Source: Caldilineaceae bacterium (GTDB taxonomy: Bacteria; Chloroflexota; Anaerolineae; Caldilineales; Caldilineaceae). From it: a stretch of 64,000 nt of DNA. Under the pieces are notes generated by a model. The model saw only the letters and a list, made by a program, of their open reading frames with translations. It made no database searches and was not told the origin of the DNA. The translations under genes and the position numbers were made by a program. Where the stretch lies: assembly GCA_020634755.1 (NCBI GenBank), contig JACKBC010000008.1:139911-203910 (forward strand). The letters run 5' to 3'. Below, piece by piece: positions 33,395-43,365 of the stretch; position 1 is the stretch's first letter; each line of letters opens with the position of its first letter.

Positions 33395-36300
33395 TTATCC
33401 CTCATGGCTCGATGCTTGCGCCCACAGCGCTTGAGCCACATGTTCAATGCCGGCGCGCAGGTGACGGCGGTAGGTGCTGAAGGGTACATCCAGCAATTCG
33501 GCCGCCTGTTCTTGGGTGGCGGCGGGCTGGAAATAGGTGTGATGCAACGCCCGAAACAGCTTATTCTGGCGCGGCGTTTGCTGCAATGGTTCCGCCGCCT
33601 GGCGCAGCAAGGTACGCAGCGCAGCCAAGCGCGCCGCTTCGTCGCCATTAGCGCCGGCTCGTTGCACCACCAGGTGCGACCGCAGCAGCGGATTGGTGCG
33701 CAGTGCGTTGGCATCGTGCAGCGTGCGCAAGGCATCCCCCACTGCTTGCGCAAATTCCGCTTCACTCAGCGTAGAAACATCCATTTTCAAGTCGAGCTGC
33801 GCGTGAGGCAGCCCGGCAGCAATTTCACGCTCGGCAAAGAGGGAAAGCCAGGGAAACGGCCCCATGACCCGCCAATCGTGACCAAAAACGCCGTAGCGCC
33901 GTTCATCCACAGCAAAATCAGCCGCCTCCAGCCGGTGCATGTCGGCGTGGGCAAAGATGCCGCGCCAGAATTCAGGCTGCGCACAGGGCAGAAACGTATG
34001 GGCCAGCCGCGGTGTGGAGAGATAGTGTTGCACCATGGCCACAAAAATGCGGCTCTGCACCGGCGAAACACGCTGATAGGTCGACCGCGCCATCCAAAAA
34101 CGAAAGAGCGTGGCGCGCTCGTCACTTTGGAGCGGGGCGGCTTTTTCAAGCATACCCCAAGCCGCGGTAGCTGCCGGATCCAGTTGACGTTCGCCAGCAT
34201 CGAGTTTTTCCAGCGCCAGCAGCATGAGAAAGCCCTCCACGCGGCCAGATGCATCGCGAAAGACAATTGTTTGCGACGCCGGATGAGTCGACCAGTGAGC
34301 GGCCAGCCGCGCCGACTCTTGCCCTTCGTGTTGCTCCACCAGATCCACAATTTCCTCATGCTCATCGGGTGCAGCCAAATCGGCAAAAACGGACGTGTTT
34401 TCCTGCCAAGCAAAAAAGGAACTCAACACGGGACTGTTGCGATGCAGAAAGATATACTCGTGCAGAATGCGCTGCTGCTTGGGCGCGTTGACGCTTTGCA
34501 AAAATTCGCGCATGTAGTAGGCACGGGCCCGACCATGTAGATCGGCATAGCGGGCGCGGTTGCGCCAGCGCAGATCGGCGCAAATGGTTTCTCGCGCCAA
34601 GTCGTGGGGGAAGAGGCCGCCCTCGTCGGCATCCATAAACGAAAGGCTGCGCAGCCAGGCAAAGACCAGAGTCGCCTCGTCCCCAATAATCGCGGCCAGT
34701 AACCGCTCGTCCAGCAAGCGCACCATGGCGCACGCCTCCAGCCCCATGCGGTGGACCGGGCTGGGCACGTGGTCCACAAAGCGCTCGACTAGGGCGGCAA
34801 TCAGATCCGGCGCTGATTCGGGGCGAAAGGCCACACCCGAATGGTGGCCATGTAGATCGGCAAAGAGCGAGAGAGCCAGCGGATGACCGTGGGTAAAATC
34901 AAGAATGGCCGGATGCTGTTCGACCGGAATCTGGCGCCGCGCCAGATAATCAGCACTCTCGGTGGGTTCCAGATTGCCCAATGGCACAAAGCGTACAAAC
35001 GGTTGCCAACCTGGGTCGCTGCGCCATTCAACCGCTGGTGGCTTGCGGCTGGCAAAAACGGTTAGCATTGTGGCCGGCAGTTGAGGCAGAAACTCATCGC
35101 GCAGCCAGCCATCCAGCGGCGTCAGCAGTTCGGCGGTATCAATCAAGAACAGATGCGGTCCGCGGGCAGCCAAAAGCTGCGGCCAGGCCGGCGCCTGGGC
35201 GGGCGCCACCCCCAGCGCAGCGCGCAGCGCGCCCTCGAAAACAGGCGGCGATGGATCAATATTGCGCGCATCCATCTGAATTGCAGTCCAACCGGCATCG
35301 CGGGCCAGGCGGGCAAATTCATGCAGCAAGGTGGTTTTGCCCACGCCGCCCGGTCCGTAAATCTGCAAGATATTAAAGGGCAACTCGTCGGCATGAAGGG
35401 CCTGGTGCATGAGTGTGCGCTCGGCGGTGCGCCCTACAAATTGGGTGCGGCGGGCCTGCACCAATCGTTCTTTCAATGCAACTACTTTAGGTTGCGGCAT
35501 GTCATCGCGTGCGGAAGCTCTGCCGGAATCATTGTCCTGTGGCGCAACCATGCGGACAGCCGAGGCAGCCAATGACGCGCTGGCGTCAGCCGTCAGATCA
35601 TCATGACTGGCCGCTTCATGTTGCGCATCTACATGTTGCGCATTTACATGTTTCACATCTAATAGACTGGAGGCCAAGGAGATAGCCCATTGCGAGGCCG
35701 TTACCAGCGGTTCCTGCGCAATGGGGTCGAAATATGCGGCGGCAATGGTGGGTTGTTGCTGAGCGCTGGCAATATGCGCCCTGCCCAATTGGGCTAGGAT
35801 GTACGGCATGTACGCCTGAATGGACTGAGCAATTTCCGCCGCCTGCTGCAAATGGGCGTGTGCCTCTGCGTCATCACCCAGCCTGTGCGCGGCCAGCCCA
35901 AGTAGCGCGTGAGCCTGCCCCAATTCATCGCGCTGGCCCAGCTCCGCATAAATTTCCGCACATTCGGTCAGATGGGTGTGCGCGGTAGCCGCATCGCTTG
36001 TCAACGTGGACCACCCCAGCACCAGCAGCGCATAGGCCACACCGCGTTGCGCATGACCGGCGCGAAAATGAGTAAGCACGCGCCGCGCCTGTTCTTGGGC
36101 CTGCGCATATTGGCCCAAATGCAGCCGGGCCAGCGCCTCAATGGCTTGGATAAAGGCGCATGGCTCTGCCATGCCCAGGTTGAGGTAAATGGTGCAGGCT
36201 TCTTGCAATGGCTCCCGCGCGGCGGCCAATTGCCCCAACCCAATGCGTACTTCCCCTAATTTGCCCAAACTGGCGGCCACGCCCACGCGATCACCTTTGC

Positions 36301-38944
36301 GCTGCGCCATTTCGATGCTCTCGCGAATGAGCTGCTCGGCCTGTGCCAAATCGCCCTGGTAGAGCGCCACACCGCCCACCGACCGCAATGAAACCGCGGC
36401 GCCGCGCAAATCTCCCAGCTGCTGGCGGATGGTCAACCCTTCTTGATACAGCCGGCGCGCTTCGTCATAAGCACCCCAGTGCTGTACCAACCAGCCCAGC
36501 GCGGTTAACGCATTGGCCGCGCCCCAGCGGTTGCCCGCCGCCCGATAGAGCGTCAAGCTTTCATCATAGCAGCGGCGCGCCGCAGCGCGATCCCCCTCGC
36601 GCAGCGTTTCGCCCATATGCAGTAGCGCGAAAGCGCGCACCTGCCGCACATCCACCGCCGCTGCTTGTGGCTCGCTCAAGAGTGCCAGCGCTTTGTTCAA
36701 CAATTGAATTGCATCGTCGCGCTGACCCAAATAGCGCGCAAAAACAGCCTGCCAGATCAGTAGCTCGATCTGCAACAGCCAGCGCTCAATATAACGCGGG
36801 CTCGCCGGATCGGCCGGCGCGGAGTCAACAGTTACGCCAGTAGAGGCCGCCGTAATCAGCGCATTTCCCTCGCGGAAGCGACCACGCCAGACATAAAATT
36901 GGGCAATCCCGTCCACGGCCCGCGTTAACTGTGGGATCTGGTTGCGCGCCACGGCCCATTGCCAGGCCGCACGCACATTCTCACCATCGAGCTCCATTGC
37001 CAGCAGTGCGCTGCGCTGTTCGGCGCCGGTAAAGGCTTCGGCATAGTGGGCCACCTGGTTGGTAAAATAGGCGGCGTGCCGATCGCGCGTGGCTTGGGCC
37101 AGTGCGGGCGCTTCGGCCAACTTTTCTTCACCAAATTGCCGCAACAATCCATGCAGCACAAACCGCCGTTCCTGCGCCGGCGTGAGCAACGATTTGTCGA
37201 CCATATTGAGCAATTCGCGCAATGAAACGCCGGTGACGTGTTGAACGGCCTGGTGGGTAAAGGCGCCGTGAAAAAGCGACAATTTTATAAAAATCTCTTG
37301 CTCACGCGGGGCCAGCATGTTCCACGTATAGTCAAAGGCGGCGCGCACGCTGCGCTGACGCCTGGGAATGCCGTGTTCGGTTGTTTCCAGCAGGTCCAGG
37401 CTATTTTGGAGTTCGGCCAGAATATCGGCAGGGGTCAGCAACGAAATCCAAGATGCAGCCAGCAAAATGCCCAGGGGCATGCCCTGCACGCGCTGGCAAA
37501 TCTGCACCACATGGTCTACATTGCTCGCGGTGAGTTCAAAGGTGGGGCGCAAGCGGCACGCGCTCTGCACAAAGAGCTGCACCGAACCATATTCTAAGGC
37601 ATTGCTGACCGTGAGTGGCGCCAGCGCGGCCTGCGATAAATCCACACTGCTGCCGGGCGCTTCCATGCCGGCCAGATGCAGCACATGTTCGGACTGTACG
37701 CCGAGTCGCACGCGCGATGTGATGAGCAGCTTGAGACCAGGGGCGGCGTTTAGAAGCGCGCTGAGCAAGCTGACGCAGTCCGTCGACGGCGTTGAATAGT
37801 GCGTACCGCCAAGCGTGGTGGGCGCGGTCAGCAGCTGCTCGAAATTGTCGAGCACCAACAGCATCTGCTTTTGGCGTAGATAGTTGAACAGCTGCTGCCG
37901 CGGCGATTCCGCGCCCTGAAAGGCAAAACCTAACGTGTCGGCCATGCTGGCCAGCATGGCATCCCGGCTATGGTGGGCTTCCAGCGGCACAAAATAGACG
38001 CCATCGGCAAAGGAGACGCGAGCCGCGGCGGCAAAGGCCGGATCCGTATAGCTGCCGGCCACCTGCAAAGCCAGCCGCGTTTTGCCAATGCCGCCCGGTC
38101 CCACAATGGTCAGGTGGCGGCAGGTAGGTTGCTCAAGCAGCTGGCGCAGTTCAGTCAGCTCAATTTCGCGGCCAACAAAGAGGGCCAAGGCGGGCAAGTT
38201 GTGGGGGGGCGGCGCGCCGGCGGCTTTGATCCGCTGATAGCAGGCGCGGAATTCGGCGCTGGGCTCTGTACCCAATTCGGCGGCCAGCAGGCGGCAGCAG
38301 GCATCATATTGGGCCAAGGCTGCGCTGCGCTGCCCCGTGCGCGCCAGACAGAGCATGAGCTGCATGTGGGCGCCTTCGTGCAGCGGCTCAAGGGTGAGCA
38401 GGCGGGTTAGATAGGGAATGGCCTGCGCTTCGTTTTGGGCGGCAGCCAGCCGCTCCGCCAGCATGTGCAGACTGCGCAGCGCCAGCTGGTGGAGCCGCTC
38501 GCGTTCGTTCCACAGCCATTCCTCAAAAACAGGCGCATCTTTGACCAGAAAACCAGCCAGCAGATCATGGCGATATTGATCCACCGCTTCCTGCAGCGCG
38601 GATAGCTCCGGGTCTGCGCCATTCGCGACCTGTTCAAACAGATGCAGATCGACATAAATTTCGCTGGTCCAAGTGAGGCTAGCGGACTGATTGTCGGCCT
38701 GGAGCAGGTCACCAATGAGCTTACGCAGGTTGGAAAGCGCTTTGGTCAGATTTTTTTTGGCGGCCGATTCGGGCATCTCATCCCAAAAGAGGGTGGCCAA
38801 TGTATCGCGCGAGTGCGCGCGGCCGGTGGCGGCCAGGTAAAAGAGTAGCGCCTGCGCCTTGGCCGAAATAAAGCCGGTCAGAGGTGCGCCGTTATATAAG
38901 AGCTGCGGTTCGCCAAGCAGGGCAAAGTGCAGTTGGGCTGGCAT
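33395..38944 (-). CDS. Giant SARP-type regulator: winged helix-BTAD-STAND ATPase-TPR fused to a second ATPase and HTH module
   Basis: The 1849-residue protein starts with a winged-helix DNA-binding domain (~5-95) and a bacterial transcriptional activation domain (BTAD, ~100-245). Next are a STAND ATPase with P-loop GPGGIGKT (~282) and MLLVLDNFEQLL as Walker B, then TPR repeats (~650-1080). Unusually, a second module begins near 1160: RTQFVGRTAERTLMHQAL, a second P-loop GPGGVGKT (~1200) and HLFLIDTAELLTPL. A region with ~500 residues of unclear fold follows, then a C-terminal helix-turn-helix-like QEQAAELLDVPFSTYRRHLR. It is probably a signal-dependent transcription regulator. The two halves look like two STAND proteins fused. 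Confidence 0.87.
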   Translation of the reverse strand: MPAQLHFALLGEPQLLYNGAPLTGFISAKAQALLFYLAATGRAHSRDTLATLFWDEMPESAAKKNLTKALSNLRKLIGDLLQADNQSASLTWTSEIYVDLHLFEQVANGADPELSALQEAVDQYRHDLLAGFLVKDAPVFEEWLWNERERLHQLALRSLHMLAERLAAAQNEAQAIPYLTRLLTLEPLHEGAHMQLMLCLARTGQRSAALAQYDACCRLLAAELGTEPSAEFRACYQRIKAAGAPPPHNLPALALFVGREIELTELRQLLEQPTCRHLTIVGPGGIGKTRLALQVAGSYTDPAFAAAARVSFADGVYFVPLEAHHSRDAMLASMADTLGFAFQGAESPRQQLFNYLRQKQMLLVLDNFEQLLTAPTTLGGTHYSTPSTDCVSLLSALLNAAPGLKLLITSRVRLGVQSEHVLHLAGMEAPGSSVDLSQAALAPLTVSNALEYGSVQLFVQSACRLRPTFELTASNVDHVVQICQRVQGMPLGILLAASWISLLTPADILAELQNSLDLLETTEHGIPRRQRSVRAAFDYTWNMLAPREQEIFIKLSLFHGAFTHQAVQHVTGVSLRELLNMVDKSLLTPAQERRFVLHGLLRQFGEEKLAEAPALAQATRDRHAAYFTNQVAHYAEAFTGAEQRSALLAMELDGENVRAAWQWAVARNQIPQLTRAVDGIAQFYVWRGRFREGNALITAASTGVTVDSAPADPASPRYIERWLLQIELLIWQAVFARYLGQRDDAIQLLNKALALLSEPQAAAVDVRQVRAFALLHMGETLREGDRAAARRCYDESLTLYRAAGNRWGAANALTALGWLVQHWGAYDEARRLYQEGLTIRQQLGDLRGAAVSLRSVGGVALYQGDLAQAEQLIRESIEMAQRKGDRVGVAASLGKLGEVRIGLGQLAAAREPLQEACTIYLNLGMAEPCAFIQAIEALARLHLGQYAQAQEQARRVLTHFRAGHAQRGVAYALLVLGWSTLTSDAATAHTHLTECAEIYAELGQRDELGQAHALLGLAAHRLGDDAEAHAHLQQAAEIAQSIQAYMPYILAQLGRAHIASAQQQPTIAAAYFDPIAQEPLVTASQWAISLASSLLDVKHVNAQHVDAQHEAASHDDLTADASASLAASAVRMVAPQDNDSGRASARDDMPQPKVVALKERLVQARRTQFVGRTAERTLMHQALHADELPFNILQIYGPGGVGKTTLLHEFARLARDAGWTAIQMDARNIDPSPPVFEGALRAALGVAPAQAPAWPQLLAARGPHLFLIDTAELLTPLDGWLRDEFLPQLPATMLTVFASRKPPAVEWRSDPGWQPFVRFVPLGNLEPTESADYLARRQIPVEQHPAILDFTHGHPLALSLFADLHGHHSGVAFRPESAPDLIAALVERFVDHVPSPVHRMGLEACAMVRLLDERLLAAIIGDEATLVFAWLRSLSFMDADEGGLFPHDLARETICADLRWRNRARYADLHGRARAYYMREFLQSVNAPKQQRILHEYIFLHRNSPVLSSFFAWQENTSVFADLAAPDEHEEIVDLVEQHEGQESARLAAHWSTHPASQTIVFRDASGRVEGFLMLLALEKLDAGERQLDPAATAAWGMLEKAAPLQSDERATLFRFWMARSTYQRVSPVQSRIFVAMVQHYLSTPRLAHTFLPCAQPEFWRGIFAHADMHRLEAADFAVDERRYGVFGHDWRVMGPFPWLSLFAEREIAAGLPHAQLDLKMDVSTLSEAEFAQAVGDALRTLHDANALRTNPLLRSHLVVQRAGANGDEAARLAALRTLLRQAAEPLQQTPRQNKLFRALHHTYFQPAATQEQAAELLDVPFSTYRRHLRAGIEHVAQALWAQASSHEG

Positions 38945-39030
38945 TTGGGGAGTACCCGATCACGAAGAGAAAACGTATGCAAATCTATGCGCTGAATCCC
39001 GAAGCGACAATCACGATCCTCAATCATCAC

Positions 39031-39116
39031 GATACCGCAACGGTGTTGGCATCACGGGCGCTGGTCTCGCTTGGTGAATCAGCCCTATCTCTTGCCGTTG
39101 CGATCTACTGATTATA
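39031..39116. repeat. Dispersed repeat family R2, copy B (reverse)
   Basis: The reverse complement reads ATCGCAACGGCAAGAGATAG, GATTCACCAAGCGAGACC, then CCAACACCGTTGCGGTAT, closely matching 13661-13749. It lies just upstream of the giant SARP gene. Confidence 0.85.
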
Positions 39117-39143
39117 ACATATCCCAATTTGTGTAGAAATTTT

Positions 39144-39314
39144 GTAACTATACAGCCCCCCTCCTAAATCCTCCCCCCACGCGGTGGAGGGAGGACTTAC
39201 CGTCTCGTCAACGAGGCAATTTCGACTATCGAAATTGCTTCGTTGACCTGGTGACGGCGCCCCTCTCCGCCTAAGCTGCGCTTAGGCGGAGAGGGGCGAA
39301 GCCTGAATAGTTAC
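39144..39314. repeat. Inverted-repeat element with GTAACTATAC/GAATAGTTAC ends (family R5)
   Basis: The ends GTAACTATACAG and CCTGAATAGTTAC enclose several nested stems, including CGAGGCAATTTCG/CGAAATTGCTTCG and CCCCTCTCCGCCTAAG/CTTAGGCGGAGAGGGG. No gene is present. Confidence 0.65.
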
Positions 39315-39349
39315 GAAATTTTGAGAAAATTCATCAATGAAATGACGAT

Positions 39350-39964
39350 TCATGCCAGAAGCACCGTCTGGTCCCATTTAGCGCAGATTAGCTGACCATT
39401 CTGCACGGTTGTGTCGATGAGAATACAGTTGCGCATGCGTTGCTGGCCGATGAATGCGCGGCTTACATTGGTCAGCACCAGCGGCAACATGTGATAAAGC
39501 AGGCTGCCATGGGCCACAAGCAGAAAATTGCGCTCTGTGTGAGCGTGCTGCGCCACAAGCTGCTCTACAAACGGGACAAAACGCGCCTGCATGTGGGTAA
39601 AGCTTTCGCCTTCTGGGATGTGTGCATCAGGCCGTCCCGCGGCCCAATCGCTGACCACGGTATGATGCGCGGCCCAGGCTTCGGCATCACCACGTCCTTC
39701 CATAATGCCACAGTCAAATTCGGCCAGCGCTGGCGTGGTGGTCACCGGCGCGCGCAGCCGCTCACCTATAATCTGCGCGGTCTGTTGGGCGCGCAAAATG
39801 GGGCTGGCATAGATAGCGGCAATGTTCTGTTTGCCCAATTGTGCGGCCAGCGCAGTCGATTGCGCGCGTCCCTTGGCGGTCAGCGCATGGGGTAAGTTAC
39901 GATTGGAGATAACCTGTTCCACATTGGCTTGGCTTTCACCGTGGCGGGTAAAGACGATGCGCAT
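39350..39964 (-). CDS. Histidine phosphatase (phosphoglycerate-mutase-like) family protein
   Basis: The 204-residue protein begins MRIVFTRHGESQAN with the catalytic RHG (His8) and has the second catalytic His in FLLVAHGSLLYHML, as well as YASPILRAQQTAQI with the conserved Arg. It probably dephosphorylates a sugar phosphate or similar small molecule; the substrate is unknown. Its ATG lies one base after the stop of the GrpB gene, so the two are translationally linked. Confidence 0.9.
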   Translation of the reverse strand: MRIVFTRHGESQANVEQVISNRNLPHALTAKGRAQSTALAAQLGKQNIAAIYASPILRAQQTAQIIGERLRAPVTTTPALAEFDCGIMEGRGDAEAWAAHHTVVSDWAAGRPDAHIPEGESFTHMQARFVPFVEQLVAQHAHTERNFLLVAHGSLLYHMLPLVLTNVSRAFIGQQRMRNCILIDTTVQNGQLICAKWDQTVLLA

Positions 39965-39965
39965 A

Positions 39966-40499
39966 TTATTGTGCCTTCTTTTGCGTTTGATACCACGCCA
40001 GCGCTATTTTCTCGGTGGCCTTGATCCAATCGTTTTTGGCATCGTTATATGCGTCAATATCGGCCGGGTGTAGCGCATACGCGCGGCGCTTGACCTGCAC
40101 ATATTCAGCACAGGCGTCCGGATGGGCGCGTAAATAGGCGGGAAAGGCCATGTGGCGCAGCGCTTCAGGGTTATCTTCAGCGTAGGCGTGAATGTTGTGG
40201 GTGCGCACACCGTCAGCATCTCTGGTAAGATAGCGGCGACCGGGCAGCCCGTATTCGCCCCATACTTTGTACCCGGCCGCGGTCATGGCGTCATGGAACG
40301 CATCAATGCGTTCAATGTTGTGCACCAGAGGCAGCAGATCGATAATGGGTTTGGCGGCCAACGCGGGCACCGATGTGCTGCCCACGTGGTGAATAGCGAT
40401 GATCTCGTCACCCCAAAGCGCGCGCAGGCGGGCGGCTTCGCGTTGAAATTCGCGGGGCCATTCGGGCGAATATTCAGTAAAGGTGTAGATGCTGGGCAT
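39966..40499 (-). CDS. GrpB/Dephospho-CoA-kinase-like (UPF0157) nucleotidyltransferase family protein
   Basis: The 177-residue protein contains the family signature HHVGSTSVPALAAKPIIDLL, a nucleotidyltransferase-like fold motif, and the C-terminal YVQVKRRAYALHPADIDAYN. GrpB-type proteins occur alone or fused to dephospho-CoA kinase and are thought to be nucleotidyltransferases of unproven substrate. It is cotranscribed with the histidine phosphatase. The start has no strong Shine-Dalgarno. Confidence 0.9.
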   Translation of the reverse strand: MPSIYTFTEYSPEWPREFQREAARLRALWGDEIIAIHHVGSTSVPALAAKPIIDLLPLVHNIERIDAFHDAMTAAGYKVWGEYGLPGRRYLTRDADGVRTHNIHAYAEDNPEALRHMAFPAYLRAHPDACAEYVQVKRRAYALHPADIDAYNDAKNDWIKATEKIALAWYQTQKKAQ

Positions 40500-40921
40500 G
40501 GGGCTTCTCGTTTTTTATGGTAATATTCCGGGAAATATCGGGCGTGTCTGTACCATGATTTTATGATTACCAAGATTGCACCTCGAAGGCGCTAGTCATC
40601 ACTTCTGGCTATTATATCTGAAAAGTTATGTTTACTTGATATATGGCTCCGCTCGAGGTTAATCATTTTGTACGCTGATACACGCTGATTTGATGGAAGT
40701 GAACGAATTAAATCGGTAAACGACAGCACTGGTTGAAACCAGCGCCTGTCAGCCAAAGTACGCTAAAGCGCACTCTAGAGATAGCCTGCTTGAGCAGGCT
40801 TCCGCTAGCAGACGCAGGCTTCCGCCTGTGGATTCTATTACCGAAACAATTTATGAATGTCCATAAAATCTGCCTCCATCTGCGAAATCCGCGTAGCACA
40901 AAAAGGGAGTATACAACAGAG
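40500..40921. other. Intergenic region with short hairpins
   Basis: This region lies between the divergent GrpB and amidohydrolase genes. It contains AGCCTGCTTGAGCAGGCTT and ACGCAGGCTTCCGCCTGTGG hairpins (about 40784-40833) and phrases such as TACACGCTGATTTG and CCATCTGCGAAATCCGCGTA of the kind scattered in this genome's gaps. Upstream in-frame codons of the amidohydrolase run through it but lack a Shine-Dalgarno. No gene is supported. Confidence 0.4.
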
Positions 40922-42157
40922 ATGAGCAAACAAACACTTTTGCGCAATGTGCGCCCTTGGGGTGGCGCGCCGGTTGACGTGCTGATGGCGGATGGCGTCA
41001 TTGAGCAAATAGCACGCAACATATCTGTCGATGAAGCCATGAGCGTTTACGAAGGCCAGAATCAGCTGCTGCTGCCTGGCCTGGTCAACGCCCACGCCCA
41101 CATCGACAAGAATCTCTTTGGCCGCCCGTGGCACGCCAACCAAACGCCCGAGCCGCGCCGCATCCGCGACTATGTAGACAACGAGCGCCACCTGCGCCGC
41201 GAGCTGAAGCTGGATACGCGCGCGCAGTCGGCATTGGAGGTGCAGCGGGCCATTGGCGCCGGCGTCACCCACATCCGCACCCACGTGGACATTGACACCG
41301 ACGCCGGGCTGGCGCACTTTGAGGGCGTGCTGGCCACGCGAGAGCAATTCAAAGAGGCGCTGACCATGCAGCTGGTGGCCTTTCCGCAAAGCGGCATGTT
41401 GGTGCGTCCCGGCACGGTGGAGCTGCTGGAAGAGGCGCTCAAAATGGGGGCCGAATGCATGGGCGGACTGGACCCTTCCACCGTGGATCGCGACCCGGTG
41501 CGCCACTTGGACACTGTCTTCGGCCTGGCGGAGCGCTACGGCGTGGAGCTGGATATTCACCTGCACGAGCCGGGGATGTTGGGCGCCTTTGCCGTGGAGT
41601 TGATTGCCGAACGCACCAAAGCGCTCGGCATGCAGGGCCGCATCACCATCAGCCACGTCTTCTGTCTGGGCATGATCGACGACGCCTACCTGAACCGGCT
41701 CATTGAGCTGCTGTTGGAAAACCGCATCAACATTATGTCGCTGGGCTCGGGCGCCTCCAGCTTCCCACCGCTCAAGCGGCTGCACGCCGCGGGGGTGACG
41801 CTCTGTACGGGCAGCGACGGCGTGCGCGACACGTGGGGTCCCTTCAACAGTGTAGACATGTTGGACCGGGTCAAGTTTTTGGCCTATCGCTGCGGTTTTC
41901 GACGCGATGAGGATGTGGAGTTTCTGCTGGGCATCGCCACCCAAGGCGGGGCCAAGGTCATGGGGCAGGCGAATTATGGGCTGGCGGTGGGGTGCGCCGC
42001 CGATCTGGTGGTGGTCAAGGGCGATGCCCCGACAGAGGCAGTAGTCAATTTGCCGCCGCGCACGCTTGTGTTTAAGGCGGGCAAATTGGTGGCGCAGAAT
42101 GGGGAATCAGGCTGTAAGGTCCAGGACAATCTGCTTGAGCGCTTTGAGGATGCATAG
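40922..42157 (+). CDS. Amidohydrolase, cytosine-deaminase-like
   Basis: The 411-residue metal-dependent hydrolase has an N-terminal beta-sandwich part, the H-x-H metal motif in LVNAHAHIDKNLFGRPW (residues ~56-60), HIRTHVDIDTDAGLAH, DIHLHEPGML with a third His, ITISHVF, and TGSDGVRDTWGPFNSVDML with the metal-binding Asp. The order HAHID ... DIHLHE ... SDGxxDxWxPF is that of the CodA/N-isopropylammelide group. It probably deaminates or hydrolyses a cyclic C-N bond. The ATG at 40922 follows AAAGGGAG at somewhat long spacing. The exact substrate is unknown. Confidence 0.87.
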   Translation: MSKQTLLRNVRPWGGAPVDVLMADGVIEQIARNISVDEAMSVYEGQNQLLLPGLVNAHAHIDKNLFGRPWHANQTPEPRRIRDYVDNERHLRRELKLDTRAQSALEVQRAIGAGVTHIRTHVDIDTDAGLAHFEGVLATREQFKEALTMQLVAFPQSGMLVRPGTVELLEEALKMGAECMGGLDPSTVDRDPVRHLDTVFGLAERYGVELDIHLHEPGMLGAFAVELIAERTKALGMQGRITISHVFCLGMIDDAYLNRLIELLLENRINIMSLGSGASSFPPLKRLHAAGVTLCTGSDGVRDTWGPFNSVDMLDRVKFLAYRCGFRRDEDVEFLLGIATQGGAKVMGQANYGLAVGCAADLVVVKGDAPTEAVVNLPPRTLVFKAGKLVAQNGESGCKVQDNLLERFEDA

Positions 42158-42190
42158 GATGTCGAAGATTGGCGTGACAGGTTCGTAATG

Positions 42191-42238
42191 ATTCCAACCA
42201 AGACGGACATCCCGTGTGATGCCTATCTTGGTTGGAAT
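42191..42238 (+). other. Stem-loop after the amidohydrolase gene
   Basis: ATTCCAACCAAGA (42191-42203) and TCTTGGTTGGAAT (42226-42238) are perfect inverses with a 22-base loop. It is a possible terminator or 3' stabiliser, but lacks a T-tract. Confidence 0.55.
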
Positions 42239-42429
42239 AAAGCAAGAGTTTAGAGGGTAAAACTACGCAAATATCTCACTGAATGGCAACCGAATTCCCA
42301 AATTGTCATCCAAAACGGTGAGACATTGATTTTACAATAACCCCATACTTTCAAATTGCTCGTACATGATAGGAATTAGCAATAGTTATGTAGGAGAAGT
42401 ACATGGTTTGGCAATATGAGATTTCACCA

Positions 42430-43296
42430 TTATGCGATTTCGAAGGCGTCCGCTTTCTTTGCCTGACTTCCATCAGGGTTTATCACTACGACATCCCAGA
42501 GACCACTCCGACCCGTAATATCGAAAGTACACTTAATGGCCGATGAGCTCACAAATATTACTGTTCTTGGAACAATGCTAGCACCTGAATATTCGAGTTT
42601 CACTTGTAGTCCAGTTACAAAGCCAGTCCCAATGATAACTGTTTCAATAGATCCCGCAATGGCTGAAGCTGTGTTCGGAGTGATGCTATCCACACTTAAC
42701 GCGCCTATCAAATTAGCGATTCCTTGCTGTGCTGACGCAGTAGCTCTACTACCAAAGTAAAAGGCGGAAACTGCAGTGACCAATGTTCCCAAGATCGTAG
42801 CAAGCTGCAGCCCGAGTTGTTCACCAGTCTCCGTTATCTTTGTCCGTAGCGTCACATCGAATGACCCTTTCTCGTTTTGTACAATATCGAAAACTTGTTC
42901 TCCAAGCTCAGCTACCTGAACCGTTGTCAAATTTTCTAGTCTTTCTCCACTCTGACCTGAGACAGTTCGAAATACGTAGACGCCTACAATCACAAAAATC
43001 ATGATCAGGAATAGAGCAATCAAAGCACGAACGCTACCTTCAGGCATGCCGAGCGCATGCTCAGAAGTCACAAGGCCAAAACTATAGAAGCCAGCCACTA
43101 CCAGGTACAACACGGTAAGGAGTACCACGATCGCTAGTACTACAACCATTCCCATCTGAATTTCGCCTGATGGTAATTTTTCCAAGTCGCCCCCTTTAGT
43201 AATACCAACAATTGACACCCCTATGAGAAGCACAATTAAGATCATAATCACGCCATAACCAAGGGAGGTAAACCAATTATGTTGCTCTTGCGTCAT
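42430..43296 (-). CDS. Four-helix membrane protein with C-terminal IPT/TIG domain
   Basis: The 288-residue protein (start at the second ATG, 43296, because AAGGAG is correctly spaced from it; the ATG at 43302 is too close) has hydrophobic segments at about 12-33, 48-73 and 90-113, and a fourth before FYFGSRATASAQQ (~175-190). A soluble helical loop lies between the third and fourth. The C-terminus (~205-288: ITPNTASAIAGSIETVIIGT ... DVVVINPDGSQAKKADAFEI) is an immunoglobulin-like IPT/TIG fold. I do not recognise a named family. It is transcribed away from the WD40 regulator. Confidence 0.78.
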   Translation of the reverse strand: MTQEQHNWFTSLGYGVIMILIVLLIGVSIVGITKGGDLEKLPSGEIQMGMVVVLAIVVLLTVLYLVVAGFYSFGLVTSEHALGMPEGSVRALIALFLIMIFVIVGVYVFRTVSGQSGERLENLTTVQVAELGEQVFDIVQNEKGSFDVTLRTKITETGEQLGLQLATILGTLVTAVSAFYFGSRATASAQQGIANLIGALSVDSITPNTASAIAGSIETVIIGTGFVTGLQVKLEYSGASIVPRTVIFVSSSAIKCTFDITGRSGLWDVVVINPDGSQAKKADAFEIA

Positions 43297-43365
43297 TTTC
43301 ATTCTCCTTTTTGCGCATATGTATGCAGACGATTAACAAAATCACAAATTCGATGGATAAATGAT

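Noticed and set aside
33404..34540. 378-codon plus-strand frame inside the giant SARP gene
   Set aside because: It is antisense to a coding region with clear conserved domains. Composition is Arg/Gln/His-rich with no family motif.
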